Of a stretch of DNA of 64,000 nucleotides, positions 36,066-44,578 are shown piece by piece. Positions within the stretch are counted from its first letter, which is position 1. Each line of letters begins with the position of its first letter. The notes under the pieces were generated by a model that saw only the letters and a list, made by a program, of their open reading frames with translations, was not told the origin of the DNA and ran no database searches. Both the position numbers and the translations under genes were made by a program. Source of the stretch: JALHUB01 sp963719465 (GTDB taxonomy: Bacteria; Chloroflexota; Dehalococcoidia; DSTF01; JALHUB01). The stretch lies in the NCBI GenBank assembly GCA_963719465.1, contig OY970386.1, forward strand, positions 434,001 to 498,000, read 5' to 3'.

Positions 36066-36332
36066 TCAGAAGTTTTTTGCCAGAAGGTCCCTGAGAGCCA
36101 GGATGTCCAGCGCCTGGTCTGCCACCAGCCGCTTCAGTCGCCTATTCTCATCTTCGAGCGTCCGCAGTCGTCTGGCTTCGTTTACGTCGAGGCCGCCGTA
36201 CTTGCGCTTCCAGCGATACAGCGTTTCGTAGCTCACCCCCAATCTCCGGCAAAGCTCCCCTGTGGAGGCTCCCGCCTCATGCTCCTTGAGGGCAGCGATG
36301 ACCTGCTCCTCCGTCAACCTGCTCTTCCGCAT
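36066..36332 (-). CDS. IS3-family OrfA (HTH_8-type DNA-binding protein)
   Basis: 88 residues: an N-terminal helix-turn-helix (LTEEQVIAALKEHEAGAST, LCRRLGVSYETLYRWKRKYG) and a leucine-zipper tail (LEDENRRLKRLVADQALDIL). This is the usual DNA-binding and dimerising half of IS3-family transposases. GGGAGG lies six bases before the ATG. Translation ends at TGA 36068-36066, just after the frameshift heptamer. Confidence 0.92.
   Translation of the reverse strand: MRKSRLTEEQVIAALKEHEAGASTGELCRRLGVSYETLYRWKRKYGGLDVNEARRLRTLEDENRRLKRLVADQALDILALRDLLAKNF
36072..36078 (-). promoter_or_regulatory. -1 ribosomal frameshift heptamer A AAA AAC
   Basis: In the orfA zero frame the codons read GCA AAA AAC TTC TGA. 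Slipping back one base gives AAA AAA CTT CTG and continues in the orfB frame without a stop. This is a classical X XXY YYZ site and decides how the transposase is made. Confidence 0.85.
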
Positions 36333-36479
36333 GCAGTCCTCCCTTTCTGCCCATACGGGCCCTATTCTACCGGAGGACTGTCATAATCCGTGGTACTGAC
36401 TTTGGGGGCAGACCACCTCCTGGCAGGTGCACCAGTGTGCCGGACGGTCTTGGACACGATAGGGACCTAGTGTCTGTTT

Positions 36480-39164
36480 CTAGGGGTGGAGGCTGAAGCC
36501 CATTTTGGGCAGCCGGGGGTGACTCCAGCGTGCCGCAACTCGATGAATACGCCTCTCCAGTTTGCTGCGTTTTCGGGCAAGAGGAGGCTCGCCAGGCTGC
36601 GGCCTGAAGAATCGTGCCTTCCCCACTTCGACGATCCCGAGATAGGTGACGATCATTCCCAGCAAGATCGCCAGAAAGCCGATCGGCAAGGCCTGGAAGC
36701 CCAGCACTCCGGCTGCCGGCGAAAACGGGAGCACCACACCAAGAACGGCGCAGACGAGCGTCGTCACGAGGAGGGGACGGCTCGGGCGGCTGTGGAAGAA
36801 AGGGATGCGGCGGGTTCGAATGATGAATATCACTAGAGTCTGAGTAGCCAGCGACTCGGCGAACCAGGCCGAATGAAACAGCACCTCGCCGGCATTGAAC
36901 ACCCAGAGCATCACACCGAAGGTCAGGAAGTCGTATACAGAGCTTATGGGGCCGAAGAACATCATGAACTTCCGGATGAACGAGGTATCCCAGTGCGCCG
37001 GGTGCTCCAGCAGCTCCTCGTCGACATTGTCGGTTGGTATCGTCATCTCACTAACGTCGTAAAGAAGGTTGTTAAGCAGGATTTGCGGCGGAAGCATCGG
37101 CAGGAAGGAAAGGAAGAGAGAAGCGCCACCGGCGCTGAACATGTTCCCGAAATTGGACGATGTCCCCATCAGCACGTACTTGATGGTATTCGAGAAGATG
37201 CGCCTGCCTTCGACCACGCCGTTTGCCAGTATGCCCAAGTCCTTGTCCAGCAAGACGATATCCGCCGCGTCCTTGGCAACGTCGGCGCCCGAATCAACAG
37301 AGATGCCTACGTCGGCGTCGTGGAGCGCAACAGCATCGTTGACGCCGTCGCCGAGAAAGCCTACGTCCTTGCCGAGAGTCCGTTGCGCACGAATGACGCG
37401 TGACTTCTGCTCTGGCGTCACCCGGGCGAAGATTGTGGTTGATGGTAGAGCGGCAACCAACTCGGCATCGCTGAGCGCGTCAAGACGGGTGCCCGTCAGC
37501 ACACCCTCAACGGACATACCCAGGTCCGCGCACAGTTTTGTCGCCACGCGGTCGTTGTCGCCGGTGACGATCTTCACGGCTACACCCAGCCTATTGAGCC
37601 GTTCAATCGATGCGCCGGCGTCAGGCTTGGCTCGGTCGACGAACGTCAAGAAGCCGGCGAACTGAAGATCATGCTCGTCCCGCGGCGTTACGGTCGTCAT
37701 TCCCGTTCCGTTCCGCGTCGCCACGGCAATGGTGCGGCTGCCCGCGTCGAACTGGGCATTCAGAAGGTCGCGCACTCCAGGCGGGGCGTCTTTGCAGAGA
37801 GCGATGATCGACTCGGGGGCGCCTTTCGTTATCAGAAGACTGGCGCCCGTCTGGTCCCTGACAAGCACCGACATCCGCTGGCAATCGTAGTCGAATGGAG
37901 CTTCGGCGAGGCGTGTGAAGGTGGATGCGCGGTTTCCCGCTGCCTCCGCAGCCGCCCAAAGGGCGCGGTCGAGGGAGTTCCCGCCGACGACCTGACCGCC
38001 TTCCAGAACTGCCGAATTACAGAGCAAGCCAAGCAAGAGTGCCTGGTCCGAGGGGCGTCCCGTGGGATCAAGGGCTGCAGAGAAGGTGATCTCTCCCTCG
38101 GTAAGCGTGCCCGTCTTGTCGGTGAAGAGCACTTCCATATTCCCCAGGTCTTCAATGCTGACAAGCCGCTTCACGATGACAGAGTTGTGGGCCAGATGAC
38201 GAGCCCCGGTTGAAAGGCTGACCGTGACGATAGCCGGCAGGAGCTGCGGCGTCAGCCCAACGGCGATGGCGAGCGCGAAGAGCGCGGAGTCGAGAAGCGA
38301 CCGCTGAAGGGCGGCGTTGATTACGAAAATGGAGACCGTGAGTATGACCGTCACTTTGACGAGCAGTACCGAGAAATCCCGCAGACCGAGCTGAAATCCG
38401 GTCTCTTCCTGAGCCTCGCCGAGACGAACGGCAATGCGCCCGAAAGCGGTGCTCCTTCCCGTTTGAACCACGACGCCGGTTGCACTGCCCGTGCGCGCCA
38501 CGGTGCCCATGAAGGCACAGGAGGGCAGATCGAGCGGCGAATCGGCGGGAGGCGCGACCGCTATGCTCTTTTCTGCTGGCGTGGCTTCCCCGGTGAGGAC
38601 GGCCTCGTCGCAAGTGAGCTCTTTCACCTCTAGAAGCCGAAGGTCGGCCGGCACGATATCGCCAACGGCGAGGCTAACGATGTCCCCCGGCACGAGATCG
38701 GTCACGCTGATCCGGCTGGCCTTGCCGTCGCGAAGCGTAAGGGCGTCATGGCGAACGCGGGCGTGAAGTGCCTCCACAGCGCGGGCGGCGCGAAACTCAT
38801 TGAAGAAGCCCAGCCCGATGCTGAGCGCCATGATGCTGAAGATGATCAAGGCGTCGGTGCGCTCGCCGACGAAGAGTGAAACGGCAGCTGCCACGACTAG
38901 GAGGATCAGCAGCGGGCTCTTGACCTGTCGAAAGAGCACATCGAGAGCGTTTGCGCCATGGCTGCGGATTGCGTTGGGTCCGACCTCTTTCAGCCGCCGC
39001 GTTGCCTCGATTGTCGTGAGGCCGTTTTGCGAGGTTCTCAGCTGTTGAACGACGGCGGGTGCTTCGAGTCGAGCCGCTGTGGCGAGATCGAGGTCTGCTG
39101 TGTGGCCGTCTGCTTGTTCAGCCCCGGTGCTCGCAGGCAGCCGCTCGGATTGGTGGGAAGCCAT
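36480..39164 (-). CDS. mgtA: P-type ATPase, Mg2+-importing type (MgtA/MgtB-like)
   Basis: 894 residues. It has the P-type blocks in order: TGEATPAE actuator motif (about 192), DKTGTLTEG phosphorylation site (about 349), TGDND, and GDGVNDAVALHDADVGISVD hinge, with ten predicted helices. The M4 motif reads VGLTPQLLPAIV (Mg2+ ATPases usually have GLTPEMLP), and the region FGPISSVYDFLTFGVMLWVF is typical of the Mg2+ class (P3B). ATP hydrolysis would drive cation import. The E to Q change in M4 leaves the exact ion open. The start at 39164 is taken over an upstream TTG; a TATAAT (39177-39172) only seven bases before the ATG suggests a leaderless message. Stands alone, just right of the IS3 element. 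Confidence 0.88.
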   Translation of the reverse strand: MASHQSERLPASTGAEQADGHTADLDLATAARLEAPAVVQQLRTSQNGLTTIEATRRLKEVGPNAIRSHGANALDVLFRQVKSPLLILLVVAAAVSLFVGERTDALIIFSIMALSIGLGFFNEFRAARAVEALHARVRHDALTLRDGKASRISVTDLVPGDIVSLAVGDIVPADLRLLEVKELTCDEAVLTGEATPAEKSIAVAPPADSPLDLPSCAFMGTVARTGSATGVVVQTGRSTAFGRIAVRLGEAQEETGFQLGLRDFSVLLVKVTVILTVSIFVINAALQRSLLDSALFALAIAVGLTPQLLPAIVTVSLSTGARHLAHNSVIVKRLVSIEDLGNMEVLFTDKTGTLTEGEITFSAALDPTGRPSDQALLLGLLCNSAVLEGGQVVGGNSLDRALWAAAEAAGNRASTFTRLAEAPFDYDCQRMSVLVRDQTGASLLITKGAPESIIALCKDAPPGVRDLLNAQFDAGSRTIAVATRNGTGMTTVTPRDEHDLQFAGFLTFVDRAKPDAGASIERLNRLGVAVKIVTGDNDRVATKLCADLGMSVEGVLTGTRLDALSDAELVAALPSTTIFARVTPEQKSRVIRAQRTLGKDVGFLGDGVNDAVALHDADVGISVDSGADVAKDAADIVLLDKDLGILANGVVEGRRIFSNTIKYVLMGTSSNFGNMFSAGGASLFLSFLPMLPPQILLNNLLYDVSEMTIPTDNVDEELLEHPAHWDTSFIRKFMMFFGPISSVYDFLTFGVMLWVFNAGEVLFHSAWFAESLATQTLVIFIIRTRRIPFFHSRPSRPLLVTTLVCAVLGVVLPFSPAAGVLGFQALPIGFLAILLGMIVTYLGIVEVGKARFFRPQPGEPPLARKRSKLERRIHRVAARWSHPRLPKMGFSLHP

Positions 39165-39182
39165 CGAGGGGATTATACGCAA

Positions 39183-39517
39183 GAAGAGGTCGGGGCCGCT
39201 ATTGCACGGGCCTGCTCACCATCAAGACATCGTGTCTGGCCGGGTGACAGAATGAGCGTGGCTATCTGGAATAGCAGCCGTGGATTGCCGGGCTTGACCA
39301 TGCACTCCGTCTCCGGAGTTCACCAGCACCCACACGGATTGTCGGCCCGGCTATTCCCGCTTTCGCAGCCATCGCTGCCCAAGTTCGCCTAAGCCGCGCC
39401 GAAGAACCGCACAGGCATGCCGAGCGTCTCGTCGAGGCGCGCATCCGGGAACGCGGTCATGGGGCGCCAACCTATCGCCACCGACGCGAGCCGTGAATGA
39501 GGTTGGGAGATCCCCGC
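39183..39517. other. Intergenic stretch with a possible gene-end remnant
   Basis: No complete gene. On the minus strand about 39410-39480 encodes a short in-frame stretch ending DETLGMPVRFFGAA that looks like the C-terminus of a lost protein, but it is too short to assign. Confidence 0.3.
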
Positions 39518-39925
39518 CTACGTTGCTGTTGGCGGTTGCTCCACCAACGTATCGATCTGCTTGACGATCTTGTTCTCGATTTCGAGGTTCCAGAGCGTCT
39601 CCGGCACGTCGACCAGGAGGAAGAGCTCGGACAGCAAGAGCGTCTCCACTGCCGTGACTCCCAGGTGCTCCAGCCATTTCCCAACGCCGACTCTGACCGT
39701 GAAGTTGTTGGGTTCACCATCGATCAAGAGCGTGAAGGCTCTGTCGGCGGCAATCACGGCGCTCAGGAAGCCGCCTTTCCGTGCCTGGATAACTGCCCCG
39801 TGAGGGCTTGGCACCGAAGACTGAACCTTGAAACCGTCACCTTCGAGGTATTGTCCTATCTTATCCTTGAGGGCGTCCAAATCGGTGTTCTTGCCTTCGT
39901 AGTGCCGAACCTTCTCGCCAATCAT
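39518..39925 (-). CDS. Hypothetical cytoplasmic protein
   Basis: 135 residues with GGAGG before the ATG. Soluble, mixed alpha/beta: LDALKDKIGQYLEGDGFKVQ, GAVIQARKGGFLSAVIAADR, AFTLLIDGEPNNFTVRVGVG, and a hydrophobic C-terminal helix region (LGVTAVETLLLSELFLLVDV). It resembles small bacterial proteins of unknown function with a single mixed domain. No family is recognised. It stands near a 26-residue basic protein on the same strand about 110 bases upstream. Confidence 0.6.
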   Translation of the reverse strand: MIGEKVRHYEGKNTDLDALKDKIGQYLEGDGFKVQSSVPSPHGAVIQARKGGFLSAVIAADRAFTLLIDGEPNNFTVRVGVGKWLEHLGVTAVETLLLSELFLLVDVPETLWNLEIENKIVKQIDTLVEQPPTAT

Positions 39926-40032
39926 GTCTCCTCCTTATTGTCCCGCGGCGGGCGTTTCCCAATACGGGATACGCCAGGGTGGTACCCCCAACTTCTCTTG
40001 CCTGTAGTACTACAGCGAAATACGATATCGCC

Positions 40033-40113
40033 TCACTTCGCGTTCGGCGGCTTCTTGACCTTATCCTGCTTAGGCTTCTTAACCTTCTTGCCGCCCTTGT
40101 CCTTGCGCGCCAT
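40033..40113 (-). CDS. 26-residue lysine-rich small protein
   Basis: The ATG at 40113 has GGAGGG six bases upstream, and the frame ends at TGA 40035-40033. The product begins MARKDKGGKKVKK and is 10 Lys out of 26 with no hydrophobic stretch, so it is probably nucleic-acid- or ribosome-binding. A promoter-like pair lies at 40263-40235. Too short for standard gene callers. Confidence 0.5.
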   Translation of the reverse strand: MARKDKGGKKVKKPKQDKVKKPPNAK

Positions 40114-40169
40114 TATGGCCCTCCTTCCGCTTTATCAGTGGCCCGCCCCTTCTTCGAGGCGATGTCCAT

Positions 40170-40212
40170 TTACAGAGTAACATAGAGGCTGGACTCATTT
40201 TCGGGGGCAGAC
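40170..40212 (-). repeat. Dispersed repeat copy E (left half)
   Basis: Minus strand CTGCCCCCGAAAATGAGTCC then AGCCTCTATGTTACTC, after which similarity stops. It lies in the leader between the 40235 promoter and the small basic gene. Confidence 0.6.
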
Positions 40213-40234
40213 AACTGTAGCCCTTGGGTTCTGG

Positions 40235-40263
40235 ATTATGGCACGCCGGGCCGCGATTGTAAA
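40235..40263 (-). promoter_or_regulatory. Sigma-70-like promoter upstream of the small basic gene
   Basis: Minus strand TTTACA (40263-40258), 17-base spacer, CATAAT (40240-40235). Confidence 0.5.
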
Positions 40264-40267
40264 CAGG

Positions 40268-40708
40268 TCAGGGGCCGCAGTGAGCCTCTAGAGGCTTCCT
40301 CATCATGTCGACGCCCTCCTCATCGGCCTCGGGGAGCTCGATCTTGCCCGTGCAGCGTTGGAGACGGATACACTGGAACGTTCGGCGCATCGCTGACGAT
40401 CTCGCCGTCAAGTATTGAGACGATGCGCCGCGTGTAGGCCGCAACGTCGTGCTCGTGGGTGACGAAAGCAATCGTCACCCCGCGCTCTTCGTTCAGCCTG
40501 CGGAAGATTTCCATCACGTCGTGGCTGGTCTTCGTGTCCAGCGCGCCCGTCGGCTCGTCGGCGAGGATCACGGACGGATTGCCGACGAAAACCCGAGTCT
40601 GAGGCCGACGAGAATCATAATGGACGCGTGGGCGCCGACCATCAGCCCCACCAGGCGTTCTATTGACGCTCAGCCCTCATCGGGAACAGGCGACTGACTC
40701 GTTGTCAT
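40268..40708 (-). pseudogene. Mosaic of three gene fragments (membrane protein start, ABC ATPase end, duplicated gene end)
   Basis: Read 5' to 3' on the minus strand. First, ATG 40708 behind GGGGAGG opens MTTSQSPVPDEG, an in-frame TGA follows, and the same frame continues as ASIERLVGLMVGAHASIMIL, the start of a membrane protein. Second, from about 40600 to 40370 is the C-terminal half of an ABC-transporter ATPase: NPSVILADEPTGALD (Walker B and D-loop) and FVTHEHDVAAYTRRI (H-loop), with no Walker A or signature motif. Third, 40370-40268 is a diverged copy of the 3' end of the gene at 16212-16661. None can be functional. The junctions look like short illegitimate recombination events. Confidence 0.65.
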
Positions 40709-40743
40709 GACGTACCTCCCCTCAACCGCAATTCACAGCAGCC

Positions 40744-41460
40744 CTACCCCAGGGCGATCGACATCAGCGTCTCAGCCATCTCCACGTGCCTGGGCATGCC
40801 GATGCGGCGATACATCGCGACGGCTTCCGTTAGCAGCTCGCGGGCCTTCTCGTGGTCGCCGGGGGCGTCGCGGTCGATGAGCATGCGGGCGTACCAGCGC
40901 CGCACCTCCGGCTGCTGGATGACGTGGGGCAGCTCGTGGGCCTGGCGCAGGGCCGTCTGGTAGTGCTCCTCCGCCTTTTCCCAGTCTTCCCCGGCGGCTG
41001 CCGCCATCCCCGCCACAGCATGCAGTAACTGATAGTACCAAAGAACGACGGCTCCGGTATCGACGGCCTCCAGGACCAACGGGTAGAGCTTCGCGGCCTT
41101 CTCTCGTTCACCTAGGACGGCTAGCCCTTCGACCGCCGCGGAAAGCATCTCCCAGGAGCCGAGCGTATTGGCCTGACCGGGGCGCGGCAGCTTCTCCCGG
41201 CTCTGCTCCAGCACCGCGAGGGCTGAATCTCTGTCCCCAATGTATGCCTTCCCCAGGAAGAGTGCCCCCCAGTCCCATCCGGCGAGCATCCCGGGGGGCT
41301 CCAAGTTGGCCCCCTCCTGAAAATGCGCCAGCGCCTGCCCCCACTCTCCCCTCCAGAAATGTACCAGGCCAAGCCAGGTGTAGGAGTTGGAGACCCAGGG
41401 CATGCCGGCGCTGCGGCAGAGCTCTAGGTCCGCCCTGGCGAACTCCTCGAACCTTTTGAT
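40744..41460 (-). pseudogene. TPR-domain C-terminal part of a broken cyclase protein
   Basis: About 235 residues of TPR-type helices, from RFEEFARADLELCRSAGMPW through YTWLGLVHFWRGEWGQALAH, YHYQ-like repeats and EEHYQTALRQAHELPHVIQ to the end RHVEMAETLMSIALG. This is the C-terminal region of cyclase-AAA ATPase-TPR proteins. It has no start of its own: its frame joins the cyclase part out of register near 41460, where the central ATPase of several hundred residues is missing. Confidence 0.6.
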
Positions 41461-41894
41461 GGACCTAGTACACCCCGCACGGCTTCGGAGAGGAGGACCT
41501 GGCCGCCCTTGGCCTTGGCGGCGATGCGGGCGGCGGCGTTCACCGCTTCCCCGAACAGGTCCGCCTCCTCCTGAATGGCCTCGCCCGTGTTCAGGCCGAT
41601 GCGCACCTGTACCTGCTGGTCGGGGTGCTGACGGTTGTGCTGTTCCAGGGCCCGCTGGATGCCGACGGCGCAGGCCACGGCTCTTCGCGCCGAGGCGAAG
41701 GCCACCATGAAGCCGTCGCCCAGGGACTTGACCTCGTGGCCGCTGTGCTGCTCGACCTGCTGGCGCACCAGCCCCCGCTGGGTGCGCAGTATAGCCTGTG
41801 CGGCCTCGTCGCCCCGACGGGTCGTGAGGTCGGTGGAGCCTTCCACGTCGGTGAAGAGGACGGTGACGGTGCCTTCAGGGAGCTCATGCGCCAT
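41424..41894 (-). CDS. Class III adenylate/guanylate cyclase domain (truncated protein)
   Basis: About 156 residues from ATG 41894 (GTG 41903 is an alternative). The cyclase fold is complete or nearly so: VTVLFTDVEGSTDLT with the first metal Asp, GHEVKSLGDGFMVAF with the second Asp, VRIGLNTGEAIQEE, and DLFGEAVNAAARIAAKAKGG with the transition-state Asn-x-x-x-Arg. The frame then runs into PSKGSRSSPGRT and stops, because a deletion joins it out of frame to the TPR part. Family members of this type are about 1000 residues with an AAA ATPase between cyclase and TPR. It might still make cyclic nucleotide, but more likely it is a remnant. Confidence 0.7.
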   Translation of the reverse strand: MAHELPEGTVTVLFTDVEGSTDLTTRRGDEAAQAILRTQRGLVRQQVEQHSGHEVKSLGDGFMVAFASARRAVACAVGIQRALEQHNRQHPDQQVQVRIGLNTGEAIQEEADLFGEAVNAAARIAAKAKGGQVLLSEAVRGVLGPSKGSRSSPGRT

Positions 41895-41924
41895 CGTAGC
41901 CACCCGTAGCTCTGGATGAGCCCA

Positions 41925-41952
41925 ATACTACTGCGTTTGCTACCGATGTCAA
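41925..41952 (-). promoter_or_regulatory. Sigma-70-like promoter of the cyclase gene
   Basis: Minus strand TTGACA (41952-41947), 16-base spacer, TAGTAT (41930-41925), about 30 bases upstream of the ATG. Confidence 0.55.
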
Positions 41953-42124
41953 GAGGATAGGTTCCTCTTGGCAGCGGAAAAGGACGTGACGAGGCACGCA
42001 TAGGGTCTGCTGTAGCAGGCCCAAGTTGATCAGCATCTGAACCGCCGGATTAGCACCGTCTTGTGGGTTGAGGGCGGCTATTAACGTAGACAGCGAGCGC
42101 GGTGACGACAAAGCCCCAGAGGCC

Positions 42125-42215
42125 CGAGATATGCTCCCTCCACGTTGCTCGTGCAGGCGTCATCTTCGGTGACAGAACCGCCCCTGTCCACGGCAATACT
42201 GCCTCTTGAGAGTTA
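42125..42215 (+). repeat. Dispersed repeat copy C
   Basis: Plus strand CTCCCTCCACGTTGCTCGTG, CAGGCGTCATCTTCGGTGAC, AGAACCGCCCCTGTCCACGG, CAATACTGCCTC. It keeps the order of copy A but lacks the CTGCCCCCGAAA block. Confidence 0.6.
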
Positions 42216-42277
42216 TGAGTGACAACTGCTGAGGCTATCAGCAAGTCTTCTGCCTGCACTCATCGAACCGCCGCCCG

Positions 42278-44578
42278 CTAGCGACGTAGCCGGACGGCGC
42301 TGATCCTCTCCCTCAATGGCTTCGGCAGGGAGAACACCCCATCCAGCCATACGACGACAGCCGGCAGCACGACAAGCGTCGCCACCAGCGTGAACATCAC
42401 GTCGATAACGACGACCTTGCCGAAGTCCTGCAGCAGGGGGAAGTCGGAGATCATCAATGTGCCGAATCCCGCAACGACCGTAACAACCGAGGCCGTGATC
42501 GCGGGCCCGATGCGCGAAACAGCGGTGACCATGGCTTCACGCGGCTTCAGCCCATTGTCCTTCTCCTCGACGTATCTTTCCATCAGCAGAATCGTAAACT
42601 CGGTTCCGATGGCGATGATCAGCGAACCGAGGACCGCGGTCAGCGGGTTCAGATCCAGACCAATTGCAAACATGAACGCCGACGACCACCCGACGACGAT
42701 CACGATTGGCAGCAGCGGGACGAGTGCCCTTGCCAGGCTGCGGTAGACAACCAACAGTCCTCCAGCAACGGCAAGCAACGCAATGATCGTGGCTAGGTTG
42801 CGATTGGCGGTAAGGGCCGTCACCGTACGAGCCAGCACAACCGTCGTGCCAGCCGGAGCAACGTCCACACTTGAGGGCGGCTGTATCTCCGCTTCCATCT
42901 CATCGATCAGCTTGTTCAAATCAGTGACGGGCATACTCGGCACGCCGAAGGAGACAACCGCAAAACGACCATCGGCGCTGACGAGGCCGCTGCGGACTGT
43001 CTCCGGCAGCCCGCTGACAATCTGCTGCGCCTCGCCCGCAGACGGAATCTGCCTGTCCGCTGTGCCGGCGGCGACGGCGCTCGCCAGGCTGTCGTCACTG
43101 AGTAGCTCCGGATGTCGTTCCCGTTCCTGCGCCTGCATCGACTGCATCCAGCGCAACGTATCAGGATTGGTCAGATCCTCGCCTTCCACAAGGAAGGACA
43201 CTGCAGTGGTCTTGCCAACGACTGCGCGTACCCGGTTCAGGTTGACGAGCTCTGTCATGTTTGTAGGGATCATCGATTCCATGTCGGTCTGAACTGGAAT
43301 CCGGTGATCCAGCCAGAAACCGGCGGCGGCGACGAGCACGGCAACACCTATGATCGGGGCGGGGTTGCTGATAGAGCGCTTGGCCAGGCCCGCCAGGAAC
43401 AGGGCCCGACGACTCTCCTTCTGCCCGTTCTTCCCGCCCACCACGGCCGGATGTCTCTTGTCCCGCTGATACAGGATGCTGTTCAGCAGGAACAGCCCCA
43501 TAGCGAAGAGAATCACCACGCCAAACGAAAGCATGACGCCGAAGTCGCGGATCATCGGGACCTTGGAGACGAGCAGCGCCAGGAAGCCAAGGACAGTGGC
43601 AAAAACGGCGATCCCGACGGCCGGCCCGATATGCGTGATTGCGTCGACGACGGCTTGCGCCGCCGAGTCGCCTCGCAAGATCTCTTCCTCGTATCTGTTG
43701 TGTAGCTGGATGGCGTAGTCCACGCCCAGACCGATCAGGATCGGAAGTCCGGCCATTGTGGCCATCGTGATCGGCATCGCGATATAGCCCATGAGTCCGA
43801 ACGTACACAAGACGCCGAGGAGGACTATGGGAAGAGAAAGCAAACGCCAGCGCACCGGGAAGATCAGCGTCAATGCCACAACCATGAGCACGACCGCGAT
43901 ACCAAGAGTGATCCCCATGCTCTTCATCATCTTGTCCTGGACTGCTTGCATGAGGAGTGACTGCCCAGCCACTGTCACCTCGCTGGCGCCCGAGAACTGG
44001 GTCGAGCGCACCGAATCGCGCACGGAGATAGCCGCCGCGTTCTCCTCGTTGGTGGTCAGGCCCCCAGCCAGCGTCACTACAATGAGCACATGGCCGTTGT
44101 CGGGGATCACCCTCGCGAGCTCCGGGAGGACTTCGCCGTTCGAATCGAAGACAACCGAATGGGCGAATTGAGGGTCGACGGACAGGGCGTCCACGGATCC
44201 GCTTTGCTTTCCATCCGCAATAGCCTTCTCGGCGTCCGATTGAATGAAGGTCAGCGGGCTTACGACGCTTCGAATCCTTGAATCCTTGGCCAGCTCGTCC
44301 TGCAAGTCTCTGAAGGCCGTCAGGTTTGACTGTGAGAGCAATGAGTTGGGATCGCCCGAGAGCAGCACGAGCACCTGCTGCCCTCCGAATTCATCACTCA
44401 AACGAAGGTAGTCCTGGTAGACCTTCGAATTTCTGGAGATGAACATGTCCTGGGACTGGCGCATTTGAATCCTCGACGCCCCAAAGACTCCGCCAATCGC
44501 GATAAGCGCGGCGGCCAGAGCCACCCAGGCTGAACGCCGCTCGATGAACTCTCCCAGCAGCCGCGAGAACCTCTTCAC
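42278..44578 (-). CDS. MMPL/RND-family membrane transporter
   Basis: 766 residues with two equal halves, each one helix, a large outside loop, then five helices (twelve in all). In the first half the helix-4 motif is LIGLGVDYAIQLHNRYEEE; in the second half the matching place reads IIAIGTEFTILLMERYVEE, both followed by the short cytoplasmic helix seen in MMPL proteins. The acidic residues there are the likely proton relay. Such proteins export lipids or hydrophobic compounds with proton entry. The gene overlaps the stop of the MarR gene by ATGA, so regulator and pump are translationally coupled; the substrate is unknown, but hydrophobic drugs or lipids are the usual guess. Confidence 0.88.
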   Translation of the reverse strand: MKRFSRLLGEFIERRSAWVALAAALIAIGGVFGASRIQMRQSQDMFISRNSKVYQDYLRLSDEFGGQQVLVLLSGDPNSLLSQSNLTAFRDLQDELAKDSRIRSVVSPLTFIQSDAEKAIADGKQSGSVDALSVDPQFAHSVVFDSNGEVLPELARVIPDNGHVLIVVTLAGGLTTNEENAAAISVRDSVRSTQFSGASEVTVAGQSLLMQAVQDKMMKSMGITLGIAVVLMVVALTLIFPVRWRLLSLPIVLLGVLCTFGLMGYIAMPITMATMAGLPILIGLGVDYAIQLHNRYEEEILRGDSAAQAVVDAITHIGPAVGIAVFATVLGFLALLVSKVPMIRDFGVMLSFGVVILFAMGLFLLNSILYQRDKRHPAVVGGKNGQKESRRALFLAGLAKRSISNPAPIIGVAVLVAAAGFWLDHRIPVQTDMESMIPTNMTELVNLNRVRAVVGKTTAVSFLVEGEDLTNPDTLRWMQSMQAQERERHPELLSDDSLASAVAAGTADRQIPSAGEAQQIVSGLPETVRSGLVSADGRFAVVSFGVPSMPVTDLNKLIDEMEAEIQPPSSVDVAPAGTTVVLARTVTALTANRNLATIIALLAVAGGLLVVYRSLARALVPLLPIVIVVGWSSAFMFAIGLDLNPLTAVLGSLIIAIGTEFTILLMERYVEEKDNGLKPREAMVTAVSRIGPAITASVVTVVAGFGTLMISDFPLLQDFGKVVVIDVMFTLVATLVVLPAVVVWLDGVFSLPKPLRERISAVRLRR

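Larger units (their letters stand above)
35183..36414 (-). mobile_element. IS3-family insertion sequence
   Basis: About 1.23 kb. The ends are related inverted repeats: left GGTCTGCACCCCAAATTTAG, then TACCAGTCATAATGACAGTC; right (complement) GGTCTGCCCCCAAAGTCAGT followed by ACCACGGATTATGACAGTCC. It contains overlapping orfA and orfB in -1 register. I find no clear target-site duplication, so exact limits could shift by a few bases; an older insertion or a rearranged flank is possible. It cuts the CHAT-domain gene. Confidence 0.88.

Noticed and set aside
36480..39164. Possible Ca2+ or proton specificity of the P-type ATPase
   Set aside because: The helix layout and the M4 region GLTPxxLP fit the Mg2+ class best, although the E to Q change leaves some doubt.
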